A program made the translations under genes and the position numbers. Of a stretch of DNA of 5,426 nucleotides, positions 1 through 5,426 are shown in pieces. The DNA lies in assembly GCA_964415185.1 (NCBI GenBank), contig CAYPZI010000172.1, forward strand, positions 1-5,426. Direction: 5' to 3'. This stretch comes from CAYVBJ01 sp964415185. GTDB lineage: Bacteria > Bacteroidota > Rhodothermia > Balneolales > Balneolaceae. The notes beneath the pieces are model-generated. The model made no database searches. It had not been told where the DNA came from and saw only the letters and a list, made by a program, of their open reading frames with translations. The first letter of the stretch is position 1, and every line of letters begins with the position of its first letter.

Positions 1-209
1 TAGAATGCATTTGCGGCATGTTTTTCAATCGTTGAGTCGATACGCTCGTCTTTTGTATAGCTCTGATTTATTACTTCTTCATCATCCGGTAGTTCATTCT
101 CCGATTCACCAACCAATTCAGAAGCCTTTATTAAAGTATGACTAATCCGAAAGAGCAATAGATTGAAATCAAATTTATACCTCGCCGGCTCTGCCCAGAG
201 ATAATTCAT
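1..209 (-). CDS. Hypothetical protein, 5' part only, runs off the left edge
   Basis: The minus strand is open from position 308 to the window edge. ATG at 209-207 gives 69 residues before the edge, beginning MNYLWAEPARYKFDFN and continuing through a mixed hydrophobic stretch (LLLFRISHTLIKASEL) into an acidic region (ESENELPDDEEV). I do not recognise the family; the visible part looks soluble and mostly helical, without a signal peptide. The start is uncertain. An in-frame ATG at 260-258 would add 17 residues (MSSRIGFFKDVRHNIVK), and these look protein-like. That upstream ATG overlaps the ATG of the divergent protease in a shared CATG. The 209 start leaves 49 bases between the two genes. Support comes from the long open frame in fairly AT-rich DNA and from plausible composition; no homology can be claimed. 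A chance open frame is possible but less likely. Confidence 0.6.
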   Translation of the reverse strand, partial: MNYLWAEPARYKFDFNLLLFRISHTLIKASELVGESENELPDDEEVINQSYTKDERIDSTIEKHAANAF

Positions 210-258
210 TTTTACTATATTGTGCCGTACATCTTTAAAAAAACCAATTCTCGAGCTC
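210..258. promoter_or_regulatory. Short divergent intergenic region
   Basis: These 49 bases separate the minus-strand ATG at 209 from the protease ATG at 259. They are AT-rich and hold an A7 run (237-243). A minus-strand TATAGT (218 to 213) matches five of six bases of a -10 box but has no good -35 partner and sits only four bases before the ATG. No clear Shine-Dalgarno sequence precedes either start. If both starts are right, at least one promoter must lie inside the opposite gene. That a regulatory region lies here is an inference from the layout; the individual elements are weak. Confidence 0.3.
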
Positions 259-3200
259 ATGCCCAGGTATTTTTCATTCACTATAACCGTTTTTTTCTTA
301 TTTGTCTTTCATATCAGCGCAGCCCCCGCTCAAGAAGACGCTCCCTATTTCACGTCCCACCCAACACTAACTCCCGATGGTCAGCGCATCCTCTTCAGCT
401 ATGAGAGTGATCTCTGGATGGTTCCCTCCAGGGGCGGACAGGCCGTTAGGCTTACGGCCATGGATGGAATCGAAACGCGTCCCGAAGTATCACCTGATGG
501 CCGCTGGCTTGCTTTCTCATCCGGGCAGTTCGGCAATATGGATGTCTATGTAATGCCGCTGGAAGGTGGGGAGATTCGTCAGCTTACCTTCCACCAGGCT
601 GCAGATGAGGTGGAGGGATGGAGCTGGGATTCGCAAACCATCCATTTTACCTCAAGCCGTGAAAACCGGTTCAGCACTTGGCAGGTCTCCGTTAATGGAG
701 GCACACCTGCCCGGGTTTTCAGCCACTACCATAACACGGATCACAATGCCGCCGCACATCCTGACGGACGTATCTTTTTCAACACCTCCTGGGAGAGTAA
801 GAACCAGGCGCACCGCAAGCGCTACAGGGGATTTTTTGCGCCGCAGATTGAATCCTGGAATCCGGCATCTGAGGAGTATGAGGTTCTTACCGAATTCAAC
901 GGTAAGGATATGTGGCCCACTATCGACCGCAATGGAACGGTCTATTTTGTGTCGGACGAACACAACGGCGAGTATAATCTCTACCGGCTCACTGCAGGCG
1001 GGAAGGAACGCCTGACATCCTTCCCAACTTCCATAAAGCACCCGTCAGTAAGCTCCGGCGGGGAAAAGGTGGTGTTTACCCGCGACTACCGGCTTTGGGT
1101 ATACGATACAGCACTCGCCGAATCTTCGCCGGTTGAAGTGCGTCTCGGAGGCAATTCCACCCTGTCGCAGATGAAGGATTTTTCGGTATCGGGGAATATC
1201 AGCGGATACGATGTGTCACCCGACAAGAAGAAACTGGCTTTTGTATCGCGGGGTGAGTTGTTTGTGTCGGATGCAGACGGTAAGTTTGTCATGCAGCTCC
1301 CCTCCGCAAAAAAAGGCCGTGTGATGGAGGTGAAATGGCAGGCCGACAATAAGACCCTGCTTTTCACTCAGACCTGGAACGGCTATCAGAACCTTTACAG
1401 GATCGCTGCTAACGGCTCATCCGGAGAGGAGCAACTGACGCAGGATATGCAGAACAACCGCTCATTCTCACTGAGTAGCGACCGTACAAAGGGAGTCTAT
1501 CTTAGCGGGCGCGGTGAGGTTCGGGTGCTCGACGTGGAATCGGGTGACAGCGAAACTGTAGTTGAAGATGAGATCTGGGATATCAGGGCTTCAAACCCTG
1601 CTTTCTCACCAGACGATCGCTATATAGTGTACTCAGCATATAGAAATTTTGAGCAGAGTCTGTTTCTCTACGATATGGAGGAGGAGCGTGTAATACCTGT
1701 AACGGAAACATTTGTTTCTGAAATATCCCCTTTCTGGTCACCTGATGGAAAATATCTCTACTTTCAGACCAACCGCACCCAGCCTTCCTTTCCATACGGA
1801 ATGCGCGATGCCGATATCTACCGCATTGCGCTTGATCAGATTGAGCCGAAGTTCAGATCCGATCGCGTAAGAGCACTTTTTGATGATGAGGAAGAGAATT
1901 CAGAATCGGACTCCACCGTTACGGTGACCATACGCGAAGAAGGCCTTGAAGACCGCTGGGAGCAGGTGGGGCAGTCGTTCGGTACGCAGTCATCGCCGTT
2001 CGTAACCATAAACGGGGAGAAGACAGTTGTTCTCTATCGCTCGAATCACGATGAGGGGCGCACCGCATGGTGGAAAACAACCTATGAGCCGTTCGAAAGA
2101 CCCAAGACGGAAAAGATTGCGGGTACGGAATCGTGGAGCGGCTCGCTTGTAGAAGTGGACGGATCGCATTGGGTTTTAATGGGCGGCGATATTCACAAAC
2201 TTAATGTCGCAGCCGGGACCACGGAAACAATTGAGACGCAGCACACATTCAGGCGCAATCTTCGCGACGAGTTCAGCCAGATGTTTGAAGAGATGTGGGC
2301 AAACTTTGAGACCAACTTTTATAATGAATCTTTCCATGAGATCGACTGGGAAGCGGTACGCGAACAATATCGGGCATTTCTGCCGTATGTTCGCACGCGC
2401 GACAACCTGCGCGAGCTCAAAAACGATATGCTGGGCGAGGTCAATTCTTCGCACGTCGGGTTTTCGTCGTCAGGGGATGAGGAAGATGTCTACTATGGTG
2501 CTGTGACGCTGGCCACGGGTATTCTTTTTGAGCCTGAAGACCCGTATGTCGTACAGAGGATCATAAAGCAGTCTCCTGCCTGGCATCATGCGGGGTCGAT
2601 CGAGTCCGGCGACAGGCTGGTGCGTGTAAACGGAACGGAAGTGGATCCCTCCGTAAACAGGGAGTCGTACTTTTCGGCACCTTCAGTCGATGAGGAGGTC
2701 ACCCTGACATTTGATCGTGGCAGGAACAGCTACGAGGTAAAAATGGAGCCCGACGGCTATTTTTCGATTCGCAATCTGATTTATGACGAGTGGGTGGATG
2801 AGCGGCAGAAGCGCGTTGATGAAGCTTCGGAGAGCAGTATTGCCTACGTACACATGAAAAATATGGGCGGCGGAGAGCTGGAACACTTCAAGGAAGAGAT
2901 GGTATCGGAAGGCAAACAGCGCGATGCGCTGATTCTGGACCTGCGGTACAACACCGGCGGTAACGTGCACGATGAAGTGCTTCAGTTCCTGTCGCAGCGT
3001 CCCTATCTCAACTGGGGGTACAGGGGCGGTGATCTGGGCACACAGCCCAACTTCGCACCGGCTTCCAAACCGATCGTGGTGCTGATCAATCAGCAGAGCC
3101 TGAGCGACGCGGAGATGGCCGCTGCCGGCTTTCGTAAGCTGGACCTGGGACCGCTGATAGGCATGGAGACCTATCGGTGGATTATCTTTACTTCCGGGCG

Positions 3201-3393
3201 TTCACTGGTTGACGGATCATTTTATAGACTGCCTTCATGGGGTGTGTACGAGCTGTCTGGCGAAAATCTCGAACGAACCGGCGTGACTCCCGATATCGAG
3301 ATCAATAATAGCTTTACAGACCGTTTGAACGATAATGATCCACAGCTCGATCGCGCCATCCGGTACATCCTTGAACAACTTGAGGAAGAGTAG
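259..3393 (+). CDS. Exported Tricorn protease homologue (S41-type serine peptidase with PDZ domain)
   Basis: A peptidase of the Tricorn family (MEROPS S41), predicted to act in the periplasm and cleave peptides. The 1044 residues are close to the archaeal enzyme's roughly 1070. Residues 1-25 form a signal peptide: a short basic N-terminus, a Phe/Val/Leu core and an A-P-A cleavage region before QEDAPYF. About 28-300 is a beta-propeller with repeated SPDG-type blades; about 305-655 is a second propeller with an acidic linker at 542-553. Helical C1 follows at about 660-745, PDZ at about 750-845 and C2 at about 850-1044. The catalytic tetrad aligns as S731-H732 (in NSSHVGF), nucleophile S949 (in QSLSDAE) with oxyanion D950, and E1005 (in LERTGVTPD); the oxyanion glycine lies in RYNTGGN. 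ATG 259 is preferred over an in-frame TTG at 220 because it begins right at the signal peptide. The tetrad assignment is by motif comparison with archaeal Tricorn. Confidence 0.95.
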   Translation: MPRYFSFTITVFFLFVFHISAAPAQEDAPYFTSHPTLTPDGQRILFSYESDLWMVPSRGGQAVRLTAMDGIETRPEVSPDGRWLAFSSGQFGNMDVYVMPLEGGEIRQLTFHQAADEVEGWSWDSQTIHFTSSRENRFSTWQVSVNGGTPARVFSHYHNTDHNAAAHPDGRIFFNTSWESKNQAHRKRYRGFFAPQIESWNPASEEYEVLTEFNGKDMWPTIDRNGTVYFVSDEHNGEYNLYRLTAGGKERLTSFPTSIKHPSVSSGGEKVVFTRDYRLWVYDTALAESSPVEVRLGGNSTLSQMKDFSVSGNISGYDVSPDKKKLAFVSRGELFVSDADGKFVMQLPSAKKGRVMEVKWQADNKTLLFTQTWNGYQNLYRIAANGSSGEEQLTQDMQNNRSFSLSSDRTKGVYLSGRGEVRVLDVESGDSETVVEDEIWDIRASNPAFSPDDRYIVYSAYRNFEQSLFLYDMEEERVIPVTETFVSEISPFWSPDGKYLYFQTNRTQPSFPYGMRDADIYRIALDQIEPKFRSDRVRALFDDEEENSESDSTVTVTIREEGLEDRWEQVGQSFGTQSSPFVTINGEKTVVLYRSNHDEGRTAWWKTTYEPFERPKTEKIAGTESWSGSLVEVDGSHWVLMGGDIHKLNVAAGTTETIETQHTFRRNLRDEFSQMFEEMWANFETNFYNESFHEIDWEAVREQYRAFLPYVRTRDNLRELKNDMLGEVNSSHVGFSSSGDEEDVYYGAVTLATGILFEPEDPYVVQRIIKQSPAWHHAGSIESGDRLVRVNGTEVDPSVNRESYFSAPSVDEEVTLTFDRGRNSYEVKMEPDGYFSIRNLIYDEWVDERQKRVDEASESSIAYVHMKNMGGGELEHFKEEMVSEGKQRDALILDLRYNTGGNVHDEVLQFLSQRPYLNWGYRGGDLGTQPNFAPASKPIVVLINQQSLSDAEMAAAGFRKLDLGPLIGMETYRWIIFTSGRSLVDGSFYRLPSWGVYELSGENLERTGVTPDIEINNSFTDRLNDNDPQLDRAIRYILEQLEEE

Positions 3394-3426
3394 ATGTTCC
3401 TGAGGTTGATATTACCAAATTAAAAA

Positions 3427-3439
3427 GGAGAGCCTCTCC
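3427..3439. repeat. Perfect short inverted repeat after the protease gene
   Basis: GGAGAG-C-CTCTCC, a perfect six-base dyad around one base, lies 34 bases after the protease stop codon and is preceded by an A5 run. As RNA it could form a five-pair stem with a three-base loop. No T-run follows directly, so it is not a standard terminator by itself. It may work together with the hairpin and T-run at 3449-3476, or be coincidence. Confidence 0.3.
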
Positions 3440-3448
3440 GATCCCGGA

Positions 3449-3476
3449 TTGTCCTGCAAGGAAGCAAACTTTTTTT
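3449..3476 (+). terminator. Weak candidate intrinsic terminator after the protease gene
   Basis: A small stem, TCCT-GCA-AGGA, extended by TTG/CAA across a two-base bulge, is followed after two bases by a run of seven T (3470-3476). The position, 56-83 bases after the protease stop, suits a terminator. The stem is short and contains a bulge, so the call is tentative. Confidence 0.35.
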
Positions 3477-3522
3477 GGCAAGTTGAGTTAAGCTAACTGT
3501 AAATATCAGGGTTAAATTAATT

Positions 3523-3723
3523 GGACTCACAAAAATTCTGGGCCTCTGGCATATTCTTTGACTTCCGCTGGCTGTTTATATAGCAGTACTACTGCCCCGT
3601 ATAGAAAGCCTGTTCTTTATATAACTTATAATTCTGCTGGCAACCATATCCATTTCACTGTTAATTGACATCTATGATGTGTGGAGTTACTTTAGGCAAA
3701 TAAGATCAATCAAGAATGATTGA
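3523..3723 (+). pseudogene. Decayed small membrane-protein gene (probable remnant)
   Basis: In one frame this region reads like a small two-helix membrane protein interrupted by stops: GLTKILGLWHIL, TGA (3559-3561), LPLAVYIAVLLPRIESLFI, TAA (3622-3624), LIILLATISISLLIDIYDVW followed by SYFRQIRSIKND and TGA (3721-3723). The hydrophobic segments, the LPRIESLF turn and the charged C-terminal tail look like real protein, and the frame keeps this character on both sides of both stops. No ATG, GTG or TTG lies in frame between the upstream TGA (3484-3486) and the first internal stop, so the start also seems lost. A second frame (TTG 3521 to TAG 3583) reads MDSQKFWASGIFFDFRWLFI, so a frameshift is possible too. 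I do not recognise the family. An alternative is chance hydrophobicity of AT-rich spacer DNA. Confidence 0.4.
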
Positions 3724-3726
3724 TTT
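3702..3726. repeat. Inverted repeat (8-bp arms, 4-base loop) upstream of the lipoprotein gene
   Basis: ATCAATCA (3705-3712), loop AGAA, TGATTGAT (3717-3724) is a perfect dyad. One G-T and one A-T pair extend it to about ten pairs as RNA. It covers the end of the decayed membrane gene and lies 67 bases upstream of the lipoprotein start. No T-run follows, so an operator or a transcript-stabilising hairpin is as likely as a terminator. Function is inferred from position only. Confidence 0.45.
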
Positions 3727-3730
3727 GGAC

Positions 3731-3742
3731 AAGTTCGAACTT
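3731..3742. repeat. Perfect 12-bp palindrome upstream of the lipoprotein gene
   Basis: AAGTTCGAACTT is its own reverse complement. It lies 49 bases before the lipoprotein start and six bases after the larger inverted repeat. It has the size and symmetry of a dimeric repressor half-site pair, but about one such palindrome is expected by chance in a sequence of this length, so a regulatory role is only a suggestion. Confidence 0.3.
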
Positions 3743-3791
3743 ATCTTTAAACAGCCTGTCAATACCTAAATTATAACCCTGATAAACCATT

Positions 3792-4700
3792 ATGAAAAAA
3801 ACCTGCCATCTGCCGGCTCTGTCTGTGATAGTTACTTTGATATTATTATTTGTATCCTGCTCCGCTGATAAATCTGAAACTACGGAATCCGGTATACAGC
3901 AAACTGCTGTGCTTGATTTTTGGAATGGAAACCGGTCGGCAGCGCGCCAGGTTTATGAGCGCAAGGTGCTGAAAGCCATATTGGAGGCAACCGTGGAGGA
4001 ATGGGGATCCCTGGAGATCGAGGAAAGCCTTGACGAATACCCCGGGGATGAGGAATCTCAGGTATTTAAGGAAAAGGGACACGACCTTTTTGTGACTATC
4101 GCCGGAAATCAGAAGTTTAAAGAAGGTGATATGATTGTGATCCCCCACCTGCTGACGAAAAACCTGCTGGGATACCGGGTTCCGATTATCAGGGACGAGG
4201 ATACCGGGTTATTTGAGGAGATTACTGAACCTGAAGATCTGCAGATGCTTACACATGGCATTCCCGAGACATGGAGTGATGCTGTTATTTTCAGGCGCAA
4301 CGGTTACAGTGTGGTTGAAGAAGGCAGTTTTGACGATATTTTTGACCGCCTTAAGAATGGGCTATTTGATTACAGTGCCTACGGAGCAAATGAAGTTTTA
4401 GGGGTGTATGAAAACCGTGCATCCAGGCATGAAGGGCTCATCATCGAACAAAACATACTCCTTTTTTACCCTTTTCCACTGGTGTTTTATGTAAACCCCG
4501 ATCTTCCGAAGCTGGCTGAACGGATTGAAGAAGGGATGCAAAAGATCATCTCCTCAGGCAAACTGGATGCCATTTTTGAAGAACACTACGGTAATATTAT
4601 TGAACAATTGAATCTTGACAACCGCCGGCTTTTTGTGCTTGAAAATCCCCTGATACCCGATGAATTTAGCGGCTTGGCTCCCGACCTTGAAAATCTGTAA
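3792..4700 (+). CDS. Lipoprotein, family-3 solute-binding type (orphan)
   Basis: A 302-residue envelope protein that probably binds a small solute; the ligand cannot be read from sequence. The N-terminus MKKTCHLPALSVIVTLILLF is a signal sequence followed by V-S-C, giving lipidation at Cys23. An acidic, Ser-rich tether (SADKSETTES) comes next. The mature part resembles periplasmic binding proteins of SBP family 3. It has a W-SDAVIFRRNGYSVVE segment near residue 161, a GLFDYSAYGANEV segment near 195, YPFPLVFYV at 226, and a C-terminal helix (RIEEGMQKIISSGKLDAIF) leading to HYGNII. No permease or ATPase gene adjoins it, so it may serve an unlinked transporter or a sensor. No clear Shine-Dalgarno sequence precedes the ATG, and the preceding spacer holds two inverted repeats. 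The fold call is by general resemblance, and transport is inferred. Confidence 0.75.
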   Translation: MKKTCHLPALSVIVTLILLFVSCSADKSETTESGIQQTAVLDFWNGNRSAARQVYERKVLKAILEATVEEWGSLEIEESLDEYPGDEESQVFKEKGHDLFVTIAGNQKFKEGDMIVIPHLLTKNLLGYRVPIIRDEDTGLFEEITEPEDLQMLTHGIPETWSDAVIFRRNGYSVVEEGSFDDIFDRLKNGLFDYSAYGANEVLGVYENRASRHEGLIIEQNILLFYPFPLVFYVNPDLPKLAERIEEGMQKIISSGKLDAIFEEHYGNIIEQLNLDNRRLFVLENPLIPDEFSGLAPDLENL

Positions 4701-4705
4701 ATACT

Positions 4706-4861
4706 GAACTGGCACGAACAGCCTACGGTAAATATGGTAAAGGAAAACACTCCGCAGGATTTAACCATGGTGATTGTTTCTCCTATGCGCTTTCATCTTT
4801 ACTTCAGGAACCGCTCCTATATGTTTGGAAAGATTTTAGTGAAACGGATCTTTCTGATTAG
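4706..4861 (+). pseudogene. VapC-like PIN-domain toxin, C-terminal remnant
   Basis: The frame reads ELARTAYGKYGKGKH, then SAGFNHGDCFSYALSSLLQE, then PLLYVWKDFSETDLSD and a TAG stop. This matches the C-terminal part of VapC family toxins (PIN-domain ribonucleases), whose hallmark is a YGKG-H-AGLN-GDCFSYALA stretch followed by EPLL and an F--TD end. Two of the family's conserved acidic positions are visible, the Asp at 4772-4774 and the Asp at 4847-4849. The N-terminal half, with the first Asp and Glu, is absent. An in-frame TGA at 4688-4690 closes the frame upstream, no start codon precedes the conserved part, and the remnant begins five bases after the lipoprotein stop. At 51 residues against the usual 130 or so it should be inactive. 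No vapB antitoxin is visible. The usual K-G-D-D-F is changed to V-W-K-D-F, which fits decay. Confidence 0.8.
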
Positions 4862-4895
4862 AGGATTGAGTTTTTATATCAGTTGTCTGCATAGC

Positions 4896-4913
4896 CCTGG
4901 TCCCAGGTTTTTT
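4896..4913 (+). terminator. Candidate intrinsic terminator after the VapC remnant
   Basis: CCTGG-TC-CCAGG is followed at once by six T (4908-4913). As RNA the stem would have four G/C-rich pairs and a four-base loop. It lies 35 bases after the remnant's stop codon and could end transcription from the lipoprotein gene. The stem is short, so confidence is limited. Confidence 0.4.
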
Positions 4914-5055
4914 CTAGGTCATGATTTCTTAAATCGCATTTAAAATCGGCTACTGCCTTCAGATTCATTAATAGTGAAACCCACCCTGCTTTTACTTCGG
5001 AAAAAATATGGAATAATTTTATGAACATTCCGGCGGCATTCATTGTTTGCTTATT
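4914..5055. other. Spacer before the photolyase gene, no supported feature
   Basis: This AT-rich stretch contains no gene I can support on the plus strand. A 13-codon frame (5021-5062) and a minus-strand open frame ending at 4879 pass through it, but neither has family resemblance. No clear promoter or ribosome binding site for the photolyase can be named; lack of a Shine-Dalgarno sequence is common in Bacteroidota-like genomes. Confidence 0.5.
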
Positions 5056-5426
5056 GTGGTAAAAAAACCGATAAATATCCTCTGGTTTAAACGCGACCTG
5101 CGCCTTCGGGATCATGAGCCATTAAAGCTCGCGGCAGCCCGGGATATCCCCTGCTTGCCCGTATATTTATTTGAGCCATCCCTGGTGCACGATGAGCATT
5201 ACGATGACCGGCACTGGCGGTTTGTGTGGGAATCGCTTGAGCAAATGCAAAAGGAGTTAAAGCCATATGGTATGAATATTTTGATAGCTTGGGAAGAAGC
5301 AGATTCGTTTTTCCGTAAAGCAGCTCAATACTACGATATTCAAACTGTATTCAGCCATGAAGAGACCGGGATTAACCTGACTTATCAGCGTGATATCAAA
5401 ATAGCCGGGCTTTTCAGGGAGCTTGG
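5056..5426 (+). CDS. Cryptochrome/DNA photolyase family protein, N-terminal part, runs off the right edge
   Basis: The first 123 residues of a flavoprotein of the cryptochrome/photolyase family, which either repairs UV-induced pyrimidine dimers with blue light or acts as a light sensor. The diagnostic N-terminus is INILWFKRDLRLRDHEPL, followed by LPVYLFEPSL, DDRHWRFVWESLEQM and VFSHEETGINLTYQRD. Together these make the Rossmann-like alpha/beta domain that can hold the antenna chromophore. The FAD-binding helical domain lies beyond the window, so repair enzyme and cryptochrome cannot be told apart. GTG 5056 is chosen because translation from it gives the short polar lead (MVKKP) usual before the first beta strand. 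TTG 5047 is the only other in-frame start after the upstream stop at 5014-5016, and no Shine-Dalgarno sequence decides between them. An A7 run at 5061-5067 follows the start. The gene is probably transcribed apart from the lipoprotein. Confidence 0.9.
   Translation, partial: MVKKPINILWFKRDLRLRDHEPLKLAAARDIPCLPVYLFEPSLVHDEHYDDRHWRFVWESLEQMQKELKPYGMNILIAWEEADSFFRKAAQYYDIQTVFSHEETGINLTYQRDIKIAGLFREL

Noticed and set aside
184..193. Ten-base direct match GCCGGCTCTG at 184-193 and 3812-3821
   Set aside because: It is short, lies in unrelated contexts (the minus-strand gene and a signal peptide), and is consistent with chance.
220..258. TTG start giving a 13-residue N-terminal extension of the protease
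   Set aside because: The extension places a basic, non-hydrophobic lead before a complete signal peptide that starts naturally at ATG 259, and there is no Shine-Dalgarno sequence before the TTG.
652..1041. Minus-strand open frames inside the protease gene (this and several others)
   Set aside because: They lie opposite a long gene with unmistakable propeller repeats and have no plausible protein features.
3394..3423. Nine-residue frame directly after the protease stop
   Set aside because: Too short, with no ribosome binding site or resemblance to anything.
4734..4943. 69-codon plus-strand open frame after the lipoprotein gene
   Set aside because: It overlaps the VapC remnant in a different frame, and its translation shows no family resemblance, so it is a shadow.
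4879..5115. 78-codon minus-strand open frame across the spacer and the photolyase start
   Set aside because: Its first part lies opposite clear photolyase coding sequence. The last 29 codons (from the ATG encoding MNLKAVADFKCDL) look somewhat protein-like and might be a separate remnant, but I recognise no family and cannot support it.

Overview
The window looks like a piece of chromosome from a Gram-negative bacterium of the Bacteroidota/Balneolota type. The reasons are a Tricorn-type protease with a Sec signal peptide, a lipoprotein solute-binding protein, genes without clear Shine-Dalgarno sequences, and a photolyase of the WFKRDLRL-RDHEPL type. This placement rests on protein character and gene style, not on a marker gene.

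Layout, left to right. (1) The left edge holds the 5' part of a minus-strand gene of unknown function that runs out of the window. It is divergent from, and almost touching, (2) a full-length exported Tricorn protease homologue (start at 259, stop at 3393). That protein has two beta-propeller regions, a helical C1 region, a PDZ domain and a C2 catalytic domain, and its Ser/His/Ser/Glu tetrad can be read directly. (3) The 398 bases from 3394 to 3791 hold no intact gene. They contain a weak terminator candidate, what looks like a decayed small membrane-protein gene with two in-frame stops, and two inverted repeats. (4) A 302-residue lipoprotein of the family-3 solute-binding type (3792-4700) stands alone, with no permease or ATPase gene in view. 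(5) Immediately after its stop codon lies the C-terminal part of a VapC/PIN-domain toxin (4706-4861) with no N-terminal half. A short hairpin with a T-run follows, then about 140 bases with no supported feature. (6) The right edge is the 5' end of a cryptochrome/photolyase family gene, probably starting at GTG 5056.

The intact genes do not form an obvious pathway: an envelope protease, an orphan envelope binding lipoprotein and a DNA-repair or light-sensing flavoprotein. The most notable structure is the erosion corridor at 3394-5055, where the lipoprotein gene is flanked on both sides by gene remnants. I found no CRISPR array, tRNA, rRNA, insertion sequence or clearly new system. The items most worth a second look are the VapC remnant, the decayed membrane gene and the overlapping divergent start codons at the left end.
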